Shown in pieces: positions 36,906 through 48,010 of a stretch of 64,000 nucleotides of DNA. Position 1 is the first letter of the stretch. The number at the start of each line of letters is the position of its first letter. The notes beneath the pieces are model-generated. The model made no database searches. It had not been told where the DNA came from and worked only from the letters and a program-made list of their open reading frames with translations. The translations under genes were made by a program, and so were the position numbers. Source of the DNA: Lacrimispora saccharolytica (GTDB lineage Bacteria; Bacillota; Clostridia; Lachnospirales; Lachnospiraceae); contig JACJJN010000006.1 of assembly GCA_016899975.1 (NCBI GenBank), positions 60,715-124,714 of the forward strand, read 5' to 3'.

Positions 36906-37853
36906 TCAACGCTTTGCCGGCACCGGCCGCGGCACCTGGGTGAGAACCTCCTCCAGGATCTGACGGCTGGTCACATGTCCCGCCCGCGCTCTGGCATTGA
37001 GGCGGATCCTGTGCACTCCCACATCCGCAAACACCTGCTCCGTATCTTTCGGCGTCACGTAATTTCTCCCTTTCAGATACGCCGACGCTTTCATCATACG
37101 CATCAGCGCCAGGCCGCCCCGCGGACTCATGCCCAGTTCCGCCATCGGATGCACCCGCGTCGCCCGCACCAGCTTTGCCGCGTACTCATAGAGCACATCA
37201 TGCACAAACACCTGCTCCGCCTCCGTCTGCATCTGAAGCAAAGTGGGAACATCCGCCGCCGGAACGATATCTTCCAGTGGATTTCCGGCGCTTCTCCCTT
37301 TCAGGATCGCGATCTCATCCGACAGCTCCGGATAGCCCATACTCAGGCAGATCAGAAAACGGTCCATCTGAGACTCCGGCAGCATCTGCGTACCCGCCGA
37401 ACCGGATGGATTCTGTGTCGCGATCACCATAAACGGCTTCGGTACCTGACGGGTGACACCCTCCACGGTCACCTGCCGCTCTTCCATGACTTCCAGAAGG
37501 GCGGACTGAGTCTTCGGCGAAGTACGGTTGATCTCATCCGCCAGAAACAGATTGCAGAAAACCGCGCCCGGCTGATAGACAAAACTTTGCAGATCTTTCC
37601 GGTATACAGAAAAGCCCGTAATATCCGACGGAAGCACATCCGACGTAAACTGCATTCTCCTTGCCTCCAGCCCAAGCGCCCTGGCAAACGCCACCGCCAT
37701 CGTCGTCTTTCCCACACCCGGGATATCTTCCATCAGGACATGGCCGTTGGCAAGCATTGCCATCATGATCTTCTCCACGCAGGCTTCTTTTCCCACAACC
37801 ACCTGCCTGACCTGCCCGATTACATTTTGCAGAATTTCTCTGGAATTCTCCAT
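36906..37853 (-). CDS. MoxR-family AAA+ ATPase
   Basis: The 315 residues carry Walker A PGVGKTTMAV, Walker B NLFLADEINR, the sensor segment VIATQNPSGSAG and the arginine-rich RFLICLSMGYPE. MoxR ATPases act as chaperone-like remodelers of vWA-domain partners, here presumably the DUF58 protein. Three in-frame ATGs compete (37895, 37871, 37853). The last is chosen since AGGGGAG lies 7 nt in front and MENSREILQNVIGQV is the family start. First gene of the operon. Confidence 0.93.
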   Translation of the reverse strand: MENSREILQNVIGQVRQVVVGKEACVEKIMMAMLANGHVLMEDIPGVGKTTMAVAFARALGLEARRMQFTSDVLPSDITGFSVYRKDLQSFVYQPGAVFCNLFLADEINRTSPKTQSALLEVMEERQVTVEGVTRQVPKPFMVIATQNPSGSAGTQMLPESQMDRFLICLSMGYPELSDEIAILKGRSAGNPLEDIVPAADVPTLLQMQTEAEQVFVHDVLYEYAAKLVRATRVHPMAELGMSPRGGLALMRMMKASAYLKGRNYVTPKDTEQVFADVGVHRIRLNARARAGHVTSRQILEEVLTQVPRPVPAKR

Positions 37854-37917
37854 TCCTTTCTCCCCTTTCATGCATGTCCGGTCTGTTTTTTCCATTTTAT
37901 CATTCTCACCGCAAAGA

Positions 37918-37955
37918 AGTCAAATACCCCGCAGCAAGCTGCGGGGTATTTGACT
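37918..37955. repeat. Perfect 18-bp palindrome with 2-nt loop
   Basis: AGTCAAATACCCCGCAGC-AA-GCTGCGGGGTATTTGACT. The half GCTGCGGGGTATTTGACT recurs at about 29889-29906 downstream of pflB. It lies between lacZ and the MoxR gene. The rest of 37854-38097 shows no gene. Without a T-run it is not a standard terminator. Confidence 0.7.
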
Positions 37956-38097
37956 CTCGCGGCAGTCGCCAAATGGACATGCAAGCATGTCCGCTTGGCT
38001 CGTTGCCCGCGGAAATAAAGTTAATTCGGCGAAAAATGGAAATTTGTGGGGACGAAAGCAGCCAGATTTTTGTTGTTTCCTATGAAATTTTCAACTC

Positions 38098-41166
<3,069 letters not shown>

Positions 41167-41242
41167 TTATTTTTCCGCTGTTCCTCCTTCCTTTTCCGCC
41201 GAAAGAAGAAACTGCAGAATTATTTTCAACCATATATAAGAA

Positions 41243-41310
41243 ATTATATCGAAAATGTCAGAAAATTTCCATAGCCAGTCTTGCCCAAAACATGCACAAA
41301 ATGATACAAT
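41243..41310. promoter_or_regulatory. Divergent promoters of lacZ and its AraC-type neighbour
   Basis: On the plus strand TTGCCC (41281-41286) and TACAAT (41305-41310) are 18 bp apart with TG in the extended position. On the minus strand TATAAT (41243-41248) faces lacZ but lacks a good -35, which suggests activator control. Confidence 0.5.
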
Positions 41311-41333
41311 GATACAGAAAGAAAAAGGCAGCA

Positions 41334-41355
41334 GTTCCGTTGGCTGAACTGTTAC
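41334..41355. repeat. TTCAGC-type repeat half
   Basis: GTTCCGTTGGCTGAACTGTT plus AC ends in the same GCTGAACTGTTAC as the palindrome arms at 10476 and 16683. It lies in the regulator leader. Confidence 0.5.
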
Positions 41356-41384
41356 ATAAAAAGCAATCAGAAAGAGGTGCCTCC

Positions 41385-42224
41385 TTGTATTCCAATACCG
41401 GCTATCTGAACCATTCAGATATTGAAATCGAAGATAACATCCATCCGCTGATCATCGGAAGCTGCGGGATCTACCGGATGCTCACCGTCCCTGCCCTGCG
41501 CACAACCCGCCCCCAAGGCCGCAGGGATTATCAGCTGTTATACGTTTTCGGGGGAACCGCCGTCTTTCAGAAATGCGGCCGTTCCTTTACGGCTCCTGCC
41601 GGCACGTTCATCGTTTATACTCCCGGCGAGCCACAGGATTACGAATACTCCGCTTCCCGCAAAACAGAGGTCTGCTGGGTACATTTTTCCGGAAAAGAGG
41701 TTCCGGACCTTCTGCGCCAGGCAGGTTTTGACCGGGAAGGAATCCTGGACGGAGGAATCCTGCCGGAATACCACCAGTTTTTTCTCCAGATGATCCAGGA
41801 ACTGCAGTTTGGCCGTCCCTGCTACGAAGACCTGCTCGCTCTCCTGTTCCGGCAGCTTCTGATGACGGTCCGCCGCCATTCCCTGGAATGCGGACCGGAC
41901 CGCGTGCGGATTCCAAAAGAAATCCAGGAGGCGGTCCATTATTTCAACGAACATTTTTCCGAGCCCATCTCCATTGAGGAATATGCAAAAAACCAGCATA
42001 TCAGTGTATGCTGGTTCATTCGCAGTTTCCGGCTGGCAATGGGGATGCCGCCGATGCAGTATATCACCTCCGTCCGGCTCAACCGGGCACGGATGCTGCT
42101 GGAAAGCACCGACTATCCGATCCAGGAGATCGGCGCGATGGTGGGTTACGACAATCCCCTGTATTTCAGCCGGATTTTCAAGAAACAGATGGGCGAGCCG
42201 CCGTCCCGCTACCGGAAACATTAA
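41385..42224 (+). CDS. AraC-family regulator beside lacZ
   Basis: The protein has an N-terminal cupin sensor (YQLLYVFGGTAVFQKCGRSF, HFSGKEVPDLLRQAGFDREG) and a C-terminal AraC HTH pair (ISIEEYAKNQHISVCWFIRS and PIQEIGAMVGYDNPLYFSRI). A TTG at 41385 with GAGGTG 5 nt upstream is taken as start (279 residues). An earlier in-frame TTG at 41340 falls in repeat sequence. The divergent position suggests that it regulates lacZ in response to a sugar. Its stop overlaps the topB stop tail to tail by 3 nt. Confidence 0.87.
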   Translation: MYSNTGYLNHSDIEIEDNIHPLIIGSCGIYRMLTVPALRTTRPQGRRDYQLLYVFGGTAVFQKCGRSFTAPAGTFIVYTPGEPQDYEYSASRKTEVCWVHFSGKEVPDLLRQAGFDREGILDGGILPEYHQFFLQMIQELQFGRPCYEDLLALLFRQLLMTVRRHSLECGPDRVRIPKEIQEAVHYFNEHFSEPISIEEYAKNQHISVCWFIRSFRLAMGMPPMQYITSVRLNRARMLLESTDYPIQEIGAMVGYDNPLYFSRIFKKQMGEPPSRYRKH

Positions 42225-44419
42225 AGTTTAATACCCTTTAAAGCCTCGGCAAACGCGTTGTTCAGCGGCTCCTGTGCCTCCTTTTTCTGTTTCTGCATAT
42301 ATTTGGCGACATCCTTTTTCGATACTCCTTTTCCCTCTTTTTTCCTTCGCTCCTCAAACTTCGCCAGCCGCTCCTTATGGCCGCAGCTGCATACGAAAAC
42401 GGCATCCTCCCCTTTGCCGATCATCTCCATCCGCTTATGACAGTTTGGACAGCGGGCATTGGTCAGGCGGGATACGGTTTCCCGATAGCCGCAGTTTCTG
42501 TCCTGGCATACAAGGAGCTTCGCGTTCTTGCCGTTGACCGCCAGAAGACGCTTTCCGCACTGAGGACACTTCTTATTGGTCAGATTTTCATGCCGGAAGG
42601 TTCCCTCCTCCCGGCGGATCTCATCGATCAGCGCTTCTGTATAGGAGCGGATCTCCTCCATGAAATCCTTGCGTTTCAGCCGCCCTTTGGAGATATCCGT
42701 CAGCTTCATCTCCCATGCCGCCGTCAGCTCCGGCTTTTTCAGATCCGCCGGTACCAGTTTCAGAAGCTGCCGCGCCTTTGCCGTCAGATAAATTTCATTT
42801 CCTCGTTTTTCCATCAGAAAACTGTTGAACAGTTTTTCTATAATATCCGCCCGTGTCGCAACGGTTCCAAGCCCTCCGGTCTCACCAAGCACCTTCGCCA
42901 TCTGCGCATCCCTGGATTCCATGTACCGGACAGGATTCTCCATCGCGGCAAGCAGAGTACTCTCGGTAAAACGCGCCGGCGGTTTGGTCTTTCCTTCCCG
43001 CACCGTCACTTTTACCTTTGGGATCTTCTGTCCCTCCTCCAGCAGCGGCAGTGTCTGCCCCTCCGGATTCGTATCCTCCTGCTCTCCCGCAGCTTCCGCC
43101 TGGGGAACCTCACTTCCATACAATTCTCTCCAGCCGTTTTCCAGAATCCGTTTTCCCTTTGCGGTGAAGGTCTCCGCTCCGATCCTTGCGGTCACGGAAG
43201 TCTCCTCATAAACGCACGGCGGGAACAGGACGCTCAGAAATCTGCGCACCACCAGGTCATAAATCTTTCTCTCATCCGACGACATGGCGTTCAGCTGCAC
43301 AAACTGTTCCGTCGGAATGATCGCATGGTGATCCGATACTTTTGCGTCATTGACAAACGCCGGACGCGCCGGAAGTTTCTGTCTTTTCGCCTTCCCCGCC
43401 GCCTCCCGGTAAGGGCCAACGCTCACAGCCTCCAGCCGCTCCCGGATCGTCGGAAGGATATCGGCTGTCAGATAACGGGAATCCGTGCGGGGATAGGTGA
43501 GCACTTTATGATTCTCATAAAGGCTCTGCATCAGATTGAGTGTCTGTTTCGCGGAAAATCCGAACCTCTGGCTTGCCTCTCTCTGAAGCTCCGTCAGATC
43601 ATACAGCATCGGGGCAAAGGTTTTCTTTTCCTTCTTCTCCACCTTCTCAATGATCAGCGGTTCCTGCCCTGCCTGCTCCGCGATGGTCTGCGCCCGTTCC
43701 CGTGAGGAAGTCCTGGTTCCCTTGCTTTTCGCATCCCGCCAGGTATAGACCACCCCTCCGGCCGCGGCTGTGATGGTATAATACGGCTCCGGCACAAAAT
43801 TTCGGATCTCCTGTTCCCTGTGGCCGATCATCGCCAGCGTCGGTGTCTGTACACGCCCGCAGGAAAGCTGGGCGTTATACTTGCAGGTCAGCGCGCGGGT
43901 GGCATTGATTCCCACCAGCCAATCCGCCTCCGCGCGGCAGACCGCCGCATGGTAGAGATTTTCATACTCTCCGGCGTCTTTCAGGTGAGCGAACCCTTCC
44001 CGGATCGCACGGTCCGTGACCGAAGAGATCCACAACCGCGACAACGGCTTCCGGCAATGTGCTTTGTCCAGGATCCAGCGCGCCACCAACTCTCCCTCAC
44101 GGCCAGCATCCGTAGCAATCACCACCCGAGAAATATCCTTCCGCTCCAGCTGTCCCGCCACGATCCGATACTGCTTTCCGGTCTGCGGGATCACTTTCGT
44201 CTTCAAACGCTCCGGCATCATCGGCAGATCTTCCAGCTTCCATTCCTTATATTTTTTATCATAGTCCTCGGGATCCTGAAGGGTCACCAGATGCCCAAGC
44301 GCCCAGGTCACCACATAGGAAGAGCCTTCCAGGTATCCGTTCTCCTTTTTCTGACATCCGAGAACCCGGGCAATGTCTCTTCCCACGGAGGGTTTTTCTG
44401 CAATCACTAATGTTTTCAT
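42221..44419 (-). CDS. topB: DNA topoisomerase III (type IA)
   Basis: The 732-residue enzyme starts with the Toprim domain (TLVIAEKPSVGRDIARVLG; acidic TDAGREGELVAR). Its catalytic Tyr lies in VLTYPRTDSRYLTADIL. Two C-terminal zinc ribbons follow (KCPQCGKRLLAVNG and CPNCHKRMEMIGKG), then a Lys-rich tail. The type fits chromosomal and element-borne TopB of Firmicutes. It decatenates DNA during replication and recombination. It has its own promoter (44456-44484). Confidence 0.95.
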   Translation of the reverse strand: MKTLVIAEKPSVGRDIARVLGCQKKENGYLEGSSYVVTWALGHLVTLQDPEDYDKKYKEWKLEDLPMMPERLKTKVIPQTGKQYRIVAGQLERKDISRVVIATDAGREGELVARWILDKAHCRKPLSRLWISSVTDRAIREGFAHLKDAGEYENLYHAAVCRAEADWLVGINATRALTCKYNAQLSCGRVQTPTLAMIGHREQEIRNFVPEPYYTITAAAGGVVYTWRDAKSKGTRTSSRERAQTIAEQAGQEPLIIEKVEKKEKKTFAPMLYDLTELQREASQRFGFSAKQTLNLMQSLYENHKVLTYPRTDSRYLTADILPTIRERLEAVSVGPYREAAGKAKRQKLPARPAFVNDAKVSDHHAIIPTEQFVQLNAMSSDERKIYDLVVRRFLSVLFPPCVYEETSVTARIGAETFTAKGKRILENGWRELYGSEVPQAEAAGEQEDTNPEGQTLPLLEEGQKIPKVKVTVREGKTKPPARFTESTLLAAMENPVRYMESRDAQMAKVLGETGGLGTVATRADIIEKLFNSFLMEKRGNEIYLTAKARQLLKLVPADLKKPELTAAWEMKLTDISKGRLKRKDFMEEIRSYTEALIDEIRREEGTFRHENLTNKKCPQCGKRLLAVNGKNAKLLVCQDRNCGYRETVSRLTNARCPNCHKRMEMIGKGEDAVFVCSCGHKERLAKFEERRKKEGKGVSKKDVAKYMQKQKKEAQEPLNNAFAEALKGIKL

Positions 44420-44455
44420 CGTTTCTCCTGTCTGTCATTTCATTTTTATAAACCG

Positions 44456-44484
44456 ATTCTACCATAAAAACATCAGCGGTACAA
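44456..44484 (-). promoter_or_regulatory. topB promoter
   Basis: TTGTAC (44479-44484) and TAGAAT (44456-44461) with 17-bp spacing and an extended TGG in front of the -10, about 35 bp from the topB ATG. Confidence 0.6.
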
Positions 44485-44531
44485 TGGGGCGGCTTTCGTC
44501 TGCCTTCATCGCCAAAGGTCAAATTTTCCTC

Positions 44532-46127
44532 TTATTCCTTAAGAAGCGCCTTCAGATCCTCCTCCGGTGTGGTGATCGGCGCAATATGATACTTCTCCAC
44601 CAGCAGATTCAAAACATTCTGAGACAGAAATGCCGGCAATGTCGGGCCAAGGCGAATGTTCTCGATTCCCAGGTGCAGCAGGGTCAGCAGGATGCAGACC
44701 GCTTTCTGCTCATACCAGGACAGCACCATGGACAATGGCAGTTCGTTGACGCTGCAGTCAAATGCCTCCGCCAGAGCAGCCGCCGTTTTAATCGCGCTGT
44801 AAGCGTCGTTGCACTGTCCCATATCCAGGATCCGCGGCAGTCCCGCGATCGTTCCCAGCTGCAGATCGTTGAATCGGTATTTTCCGCAGGCAAGGGTCAG
44901 AACCACCGTATCCTTCGGTGTGTTCTTGACAAATTCTGTATAATAGTTCCGCCCCGCGCGGGCTCCGTCGCAGCCGCCTACCAGGAAGAAATGACGGATT
45001 TCTCCGCTCTTTACCGCGTCAATGATCTTGTCCGCCACAGACAGCACCGTTCCGTGTCCGAATCCTGTTGTCACCTCGTGTCCGCCGTTGATTCCGGTAA
45101 ACTCCTGATCCTCTGCGAATCCGCCAAGTTCCAGCGCTTTCTCGATGACCGGAGTGAAATCCTTGTCCTCGCCGATATGCACCATTCCCGGATAAGATAC
45201 GACCTCCGTCGTAAATACACGGTCGGCATAGCTTTCCTTCACCGGCATCAGACAGTTTGTGGTGAAAAGGATCGGAGCCGGAAGATCCGCGAATTCTTTC
45301 TGCTGGTTCTGCCATGCGGTTCCATAGTTTCCTTTCAGATGCGGATACTTTTTCAGTTCCGGATAAGCGTGAGCCGGCAGCATTTCTCCATGGGTATAAA
45401 TGTTGATGCCCTTGCCTTCCGTCTGTTCCAGCAGAAGCTTCAGATCCTTCAGATCATGACCGGTGATCACGATAAACGGCCCTTTTTCCACCTTCAGCGG
45501 AACCGTCACAGGAACCGGAGTACCATACGTCTCGGTATTGGCACGATCCAGAAGTTCCATGCAGGTCAGATTCACCTTTCCTGTCTCCAGCACTACCGGA
45601 AGGAGCTGTTCCGTGTCCCAGTCCTGCGCCAGGACAAACAATGCCCGGTAAAAGAATTCATTGACTTCTTCGCTGACGTATCCGAGAACCATCGCATGGT
45701 ACGCGTAAGCCGCCATTCCACGGATTCCAAACAGCAGAAGGGACTTCAGGGAGCGGATATCCTCCTGCGCCTCCCAGATCTTCTTCATATCATAATCATC
45801 CGTACTGCCGCAGCGCGCCGCGCAGGAAGCGCAGCCCGGAGCCACCCGCTCCTTTTCCCCTCTCACGCGGCGAATCATCTCGCGAAGAGTTTCATCATTG
45901 AAATTGACGTTGGTCACTGTCGTGAAAAGACCTTCGATCAGCAGACGATCCGTCTGCTCCGTCTTGGGATTGGTCGTGCAGGCGCTGGCAAGTCCGATCA
46001 GCGCTCCTGTCAGCTCATCCTGCAGATTTGCCGTCCCTGCAGTTTTTCCACAGACACCGGCATTTCCCATGCATCCCGCACATCCGGCTGTCTGCTCACA
46101 CTGAAAACAAAACATCTTTTTATCCAT
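44532..46127 (-). CDS. hcp: Hydroxylamine reductase (hybrid cluster protein)
   Basis: Hcp reduces hydroxylamine and probably nitric oxide using a 4Fe-2S-2O hybrid cluster. It has 531 residues. The N-terminal cysteines MFCFQCEQTAGCAGC bind the cubane. The hybrid-cluster ligands occur in segments such as HGEMLPAHAYPELKK, FTTNCLMPV, FFLVGGCDGAR and VLTLACGKYRFN. It lies 29 nt after a ferredoxin-like gene that is probably its electron donor, and the pair shares a promoter with a CRP/FNR-like palindrome. Role: nitrosative stress defence. Confidence 0.96.
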   Translation of the reverse strand: MDKKMFCFQCEQTAGCAGCMGNAGVCGKTAGTANLQDELTGALIGLASACTTNPKTEQTDRLLIEGLFTTVTNVNFNDETLREMIRRVRGEKERVAPGCASCAARCGSTDDYDMKKIWEAQEDIRSLKSLLLFGIRGMAAYAYHAMVLGYVSEEVNEFFYRALFVLAQDWDTEQLLPVVLETGKVNLTCMELLDRANTETYGTPVPVTVPLKVEKGPFIVITGHDLKDLKLLLEQTEGKGINIYTHGEMLPAHAYPELKKYPHLKGNYGTAWQNQQKEFADLPAPILFTTNCLMPVKESYADRVFTTEVVSYPGMVHIGEDKDFTPVIEKALELGGFAEDQEFTGINGGHEVTTGFGHGTVLSVADKIIDAVKSGEIRHFFLVGGCDGARAGRNYYTEFVKNTPKDTVVLTLACGKYRFNDLQLGTIAGLPRILDMGQCNDAYSAIKTAAALAEAFDCSVNELPLSMVLSWYEQKAVCILLTLLHLGIENIRLGPTLPAFLSQNVLNLLVEKYHIAPITTPEEDLKALLKE

Positions 46128-46156
46128 TTTTCTTCCTCTTTTCTATCTTATATTTT

Positions 46157-46780
46157 TCAGTCACGCCCCAGAATCTTTCCATCGGTGGAAATCGTCACCA
46201 CCTGCCACGGAAGGAATTTCCCGCTGTCATGCAGCGCCCTTTTCACCGCGTTTTCCATACCTCCGCAGCACGGAACTTCCATCCGCACGACTGTTACGCT
46301 TCGGATCTCGTTGTTCCGAAGAATCTCTGTAAGCTTTTCCGCATAGTCCACCGAATCCAGTTTCGGACAGCCAACCAGTGTCACACGTCCCCGAATAAAT
46401 TCTTTATGGAACTCCGCGTAAGCGTAAGCCGTACAGTCTGCCGCCACCAGCAGGTCCGCGCCCTGGAAAAACGGCGCTTCCACAGGTACCAGCCGAATCT
46501 GCACCGGCCATTGCTGCAGCTGTGAACCCTGCAGCTGTGCACCTTTCTCTTTTTTGGCGAGTACCGCTGCCTCATCATAGGCTGCCGCTTCCCGAACAGC
46601 AAAAGAGATCGCATTGACCGGACATGCCGGCAGACAGTCTCCAAGCCCGTCACAGTAATCATCCCGCAGCAGCTTCGCCTTTCCATCCACCATGCCGATC
46701 GCACCCTCATGGCAGGCTTTCGCGCAAAGACCGCAGCCATTGCATTTTTCTGTATCGATCTGAATAATCTTTCGAATCAT
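46157..46780 (-). CDS. 4Fe-4S ferredoxin-type protein, partner of Hcp
   Basis: The 207 residues open with two clostridial-type clusters (EKCNGCGLCAKACHEGAIGM and CDGLGDCLPACPVNAISF). A further region of about 120 residues carries two isolated Cys motifs (VAADCTAYAYAEFH, VEVPCCGGMENAVK-like). The ATG at 46780 with GGAGAGGG in front is chosen over 46873. It is the first gene of the hcp operon and probably feeds it electrons. Confidence 0.88.
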   Translation of the reverse strand: MIRKIIQIDTEKCNGCGLCAKACHEGAIGMVDGKAKLLRDDYCDGLGDCLPACPVNAISFAVREAAAYDEAAVLAKKEKGAQLQGSQLQQWPVQIRLVPVEAPFFQGADLLVAADCTAYAYAEFHKEFIRGRVTLVGCPKLDSVDYAEKLTEILRNNEIRSVTVVRMEVPCCGGMENAVKRALHDSGKFLPWQVVTISTDGKILGRD

Positions 46781-46833
46781 AAAACCCTCTCCTTTTCCAT
46801 CTGAAAATCGCCCAGAATCTCTGCAGTCACTGA

Positions 46834-46866
46834 AGCGTGTTTGAAAATTCGTTTCTGGAATCTGCA
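46834..46866. repeat. GCGTGTTTGAAAATTC repeat, copy 2
   Basis: GAAGCGTGTTTGAAAATTCG followed by TTTCTGGAATCTG; same core as the copy at 27593. It lies in the leader of the hcp operon. Confidence 0.65.
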
Positions 46867-46901
46867 GACACACTCTAAAGCAACTGTATCAGAGCATCCT
46901 T

Positions 46902-46944
46902 ATCATACGATATCCGATCAACTTTTTATGTTGCATTTGCAACA
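46902..46944 (-). promoter_or_regulatory. hcp operon promoter with CRP/FNR-like operator
   Basis: TGTTGCAAATGCAACA (46929-46944) is a perfect 16-bp palindrome of the 5+4+5 form used by CRP/FNR proteins. A TATGAT -10 (46902-46907) has no -35, and the palindrome centre falls about 41.5 bp upstream of the expected start point, the classic class II activator position. HcpR-type control is an inference from the known biology of hcp genes. Confidence 0.55.
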
Positions 46945-46963
46945 AAACTATTATTTTTTTGCA

Positions 46964-46994
46964 TGAAAATACCCCCACGCTCTCACGTGAGGGT
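46964..46994 (-). terminator. Terminator of sfsA
   Basis: ACCCTCACG pairs with CGTGGGGGT over a 6-nt loop followed by ATTTTC on the minus strand, 35 nt beyond the sfsA stop. Confidence 0.6.
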
Positions 46995-47028
46995 AAGTAA
47001 CTCCGGCAAGCAACTTCCCGGCGCACTG

Positions 47029-47730
47029 TCATTCCGTACTCTCCGGCAGTTCCACAGGAATCTCTGTGACAATTTCCACCTGCTCCGGCTGCACACTGCA
47101 GCGGGCTGCCATCACATGCACCCCGGCATTCCGCGCCTCCAGCAGCGCCGCGGCAAATTCCGGATGCCGGGCGATATTAGGCATAAATCTCTCAGCCGTC
47201 TCAAACTTCACGACAAACAACACATATGCCTCATAATCCTCTTTTTGACATTCGATCAGCTCCCGCACATGCTTGACGCCACGGATCGTCGGCGCATCGG
47301 GAAACAGCCCTGTTCCATTCTGGTTCAGCGTTACACCCTTTACTTCCATAAACGCCCTTTTCCCATCCCGGCAGAATGCAAGATCAAATCTGGAATTTCC
47401 GTACTTCTGCTCCGGATGGATGTCTGTGATCCGACTCCCCGGAAAGGCCTTTCCGCTCGCCAGCCATTCCCGCGCCAGAATGTTCGGCGCCTGGGAATCA
47501 ATGTTGTAGCAGACACCGTCTTTTTCCACCGCAATCAGGGAAAACCTGGTCTTACGGTTGGGATTGTCGTGTTCCTGCACCCATACAGCGGCGCCGGGCA
47601 GCAGCAATTCTCCCAGCCTTCCCGTATTTTTTACATGGCACAGCTCTTCTTTTGCGTCCACCGCCACCCGTGCAAGGAAGCGGTTTGGGCGCTGCAGGAA
47701 AATGCCTTTTCTGATGTTTTGATATTTCAT
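47029..47730 (-). CDS. sfsA: SfsA family protein
   Basis: The 233-residue protein matches SfsA (sugar fermentation stimulation): FLARVAVDAKEELCHVKNTG, GRLGELLLPGAAVWV, EVKGVTLNQNGTGLFPDAP and the C-terminal nuclease-like acidic/Lys motif FDLAFCRDGKRAFMEVKGV (D-x-E-x-K). The fold has an OB part and a PD-(D/E)XK-like part, so nucleic acid binding or cleavage is likely. The link to sugar fermentation comes from E. coli overexpression work. It is monocistronic. Confidence 0.93.
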   Translation of the reverse strand: MKYQNIRKGIFLQRPNRFLARVAVDAKEELCHVKNTGRLGELLLPGAAVWVQEHDNPNRKTRFSLIAVEKDGVCYNIDSQAPNILAREWLASGKAFPGSRITDIHPEQKYGNSRFDLAFCRDGKRAFMEVKGVTLNQNGTGLFPDAPTIRGVKHVRELIECQKEDYEAYVLFVVKFETAERFMPNIARHPEFAAALLEARNAGVHVMAARCSVQPEQVEIVTEIPVELPESTE

Positions 47731-47830
47731 TTTGTATTATTCTCCTTCAGTTTCTTATGAATTGCCACTTTTCGGAAGACGCTTCCGCATATGCAGGTTT
47801 CAGCCAATATCATCTTCCCGGAGCATGCGG

Positions 47831-47860
47831 ATTTCGAAAATGAATTTTCAGACACGCTCT
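47831..47860. repeat. GCGTGTTTGAAAATTC repeat, copy 3 (inverted)
   Basis: On the minus strand AGAGCGTGTCTGAAAATTCA followed by TTTTCGAAAT; one change in the core relative to the copies at 27593 and 46834. It lies upstream of sfsA. The rest of 47731-48010 holds only this repeat and the next terminator. Confidence 0.6.
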
Positions 47861-47910
47861 GGACCTAAGTATATCATAAATCTATCATGAAATGTTTCCT
47901 GAATTGGACG

Positions 47911-47944
47911 AAAAGCTGCTCCAGCCCTTGCGGGTTGGAACAGC
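47911..47944 (-). terminator. Terminator of the large surface-protein gene
   Basis: GCTGTTCCAACCC-GCAA-GGGCTGGAGCAGC followed by TTTTCG on the minus strand, 66 nt after the stop. Confidence 0.8.
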
Positions 47945-48010
47945 CTTTCTGTTCTGTGTTACTCTATTATCTGTTATTCTGTTATCTGTTTTTTATCATT
48001 TCGTTTTCTA

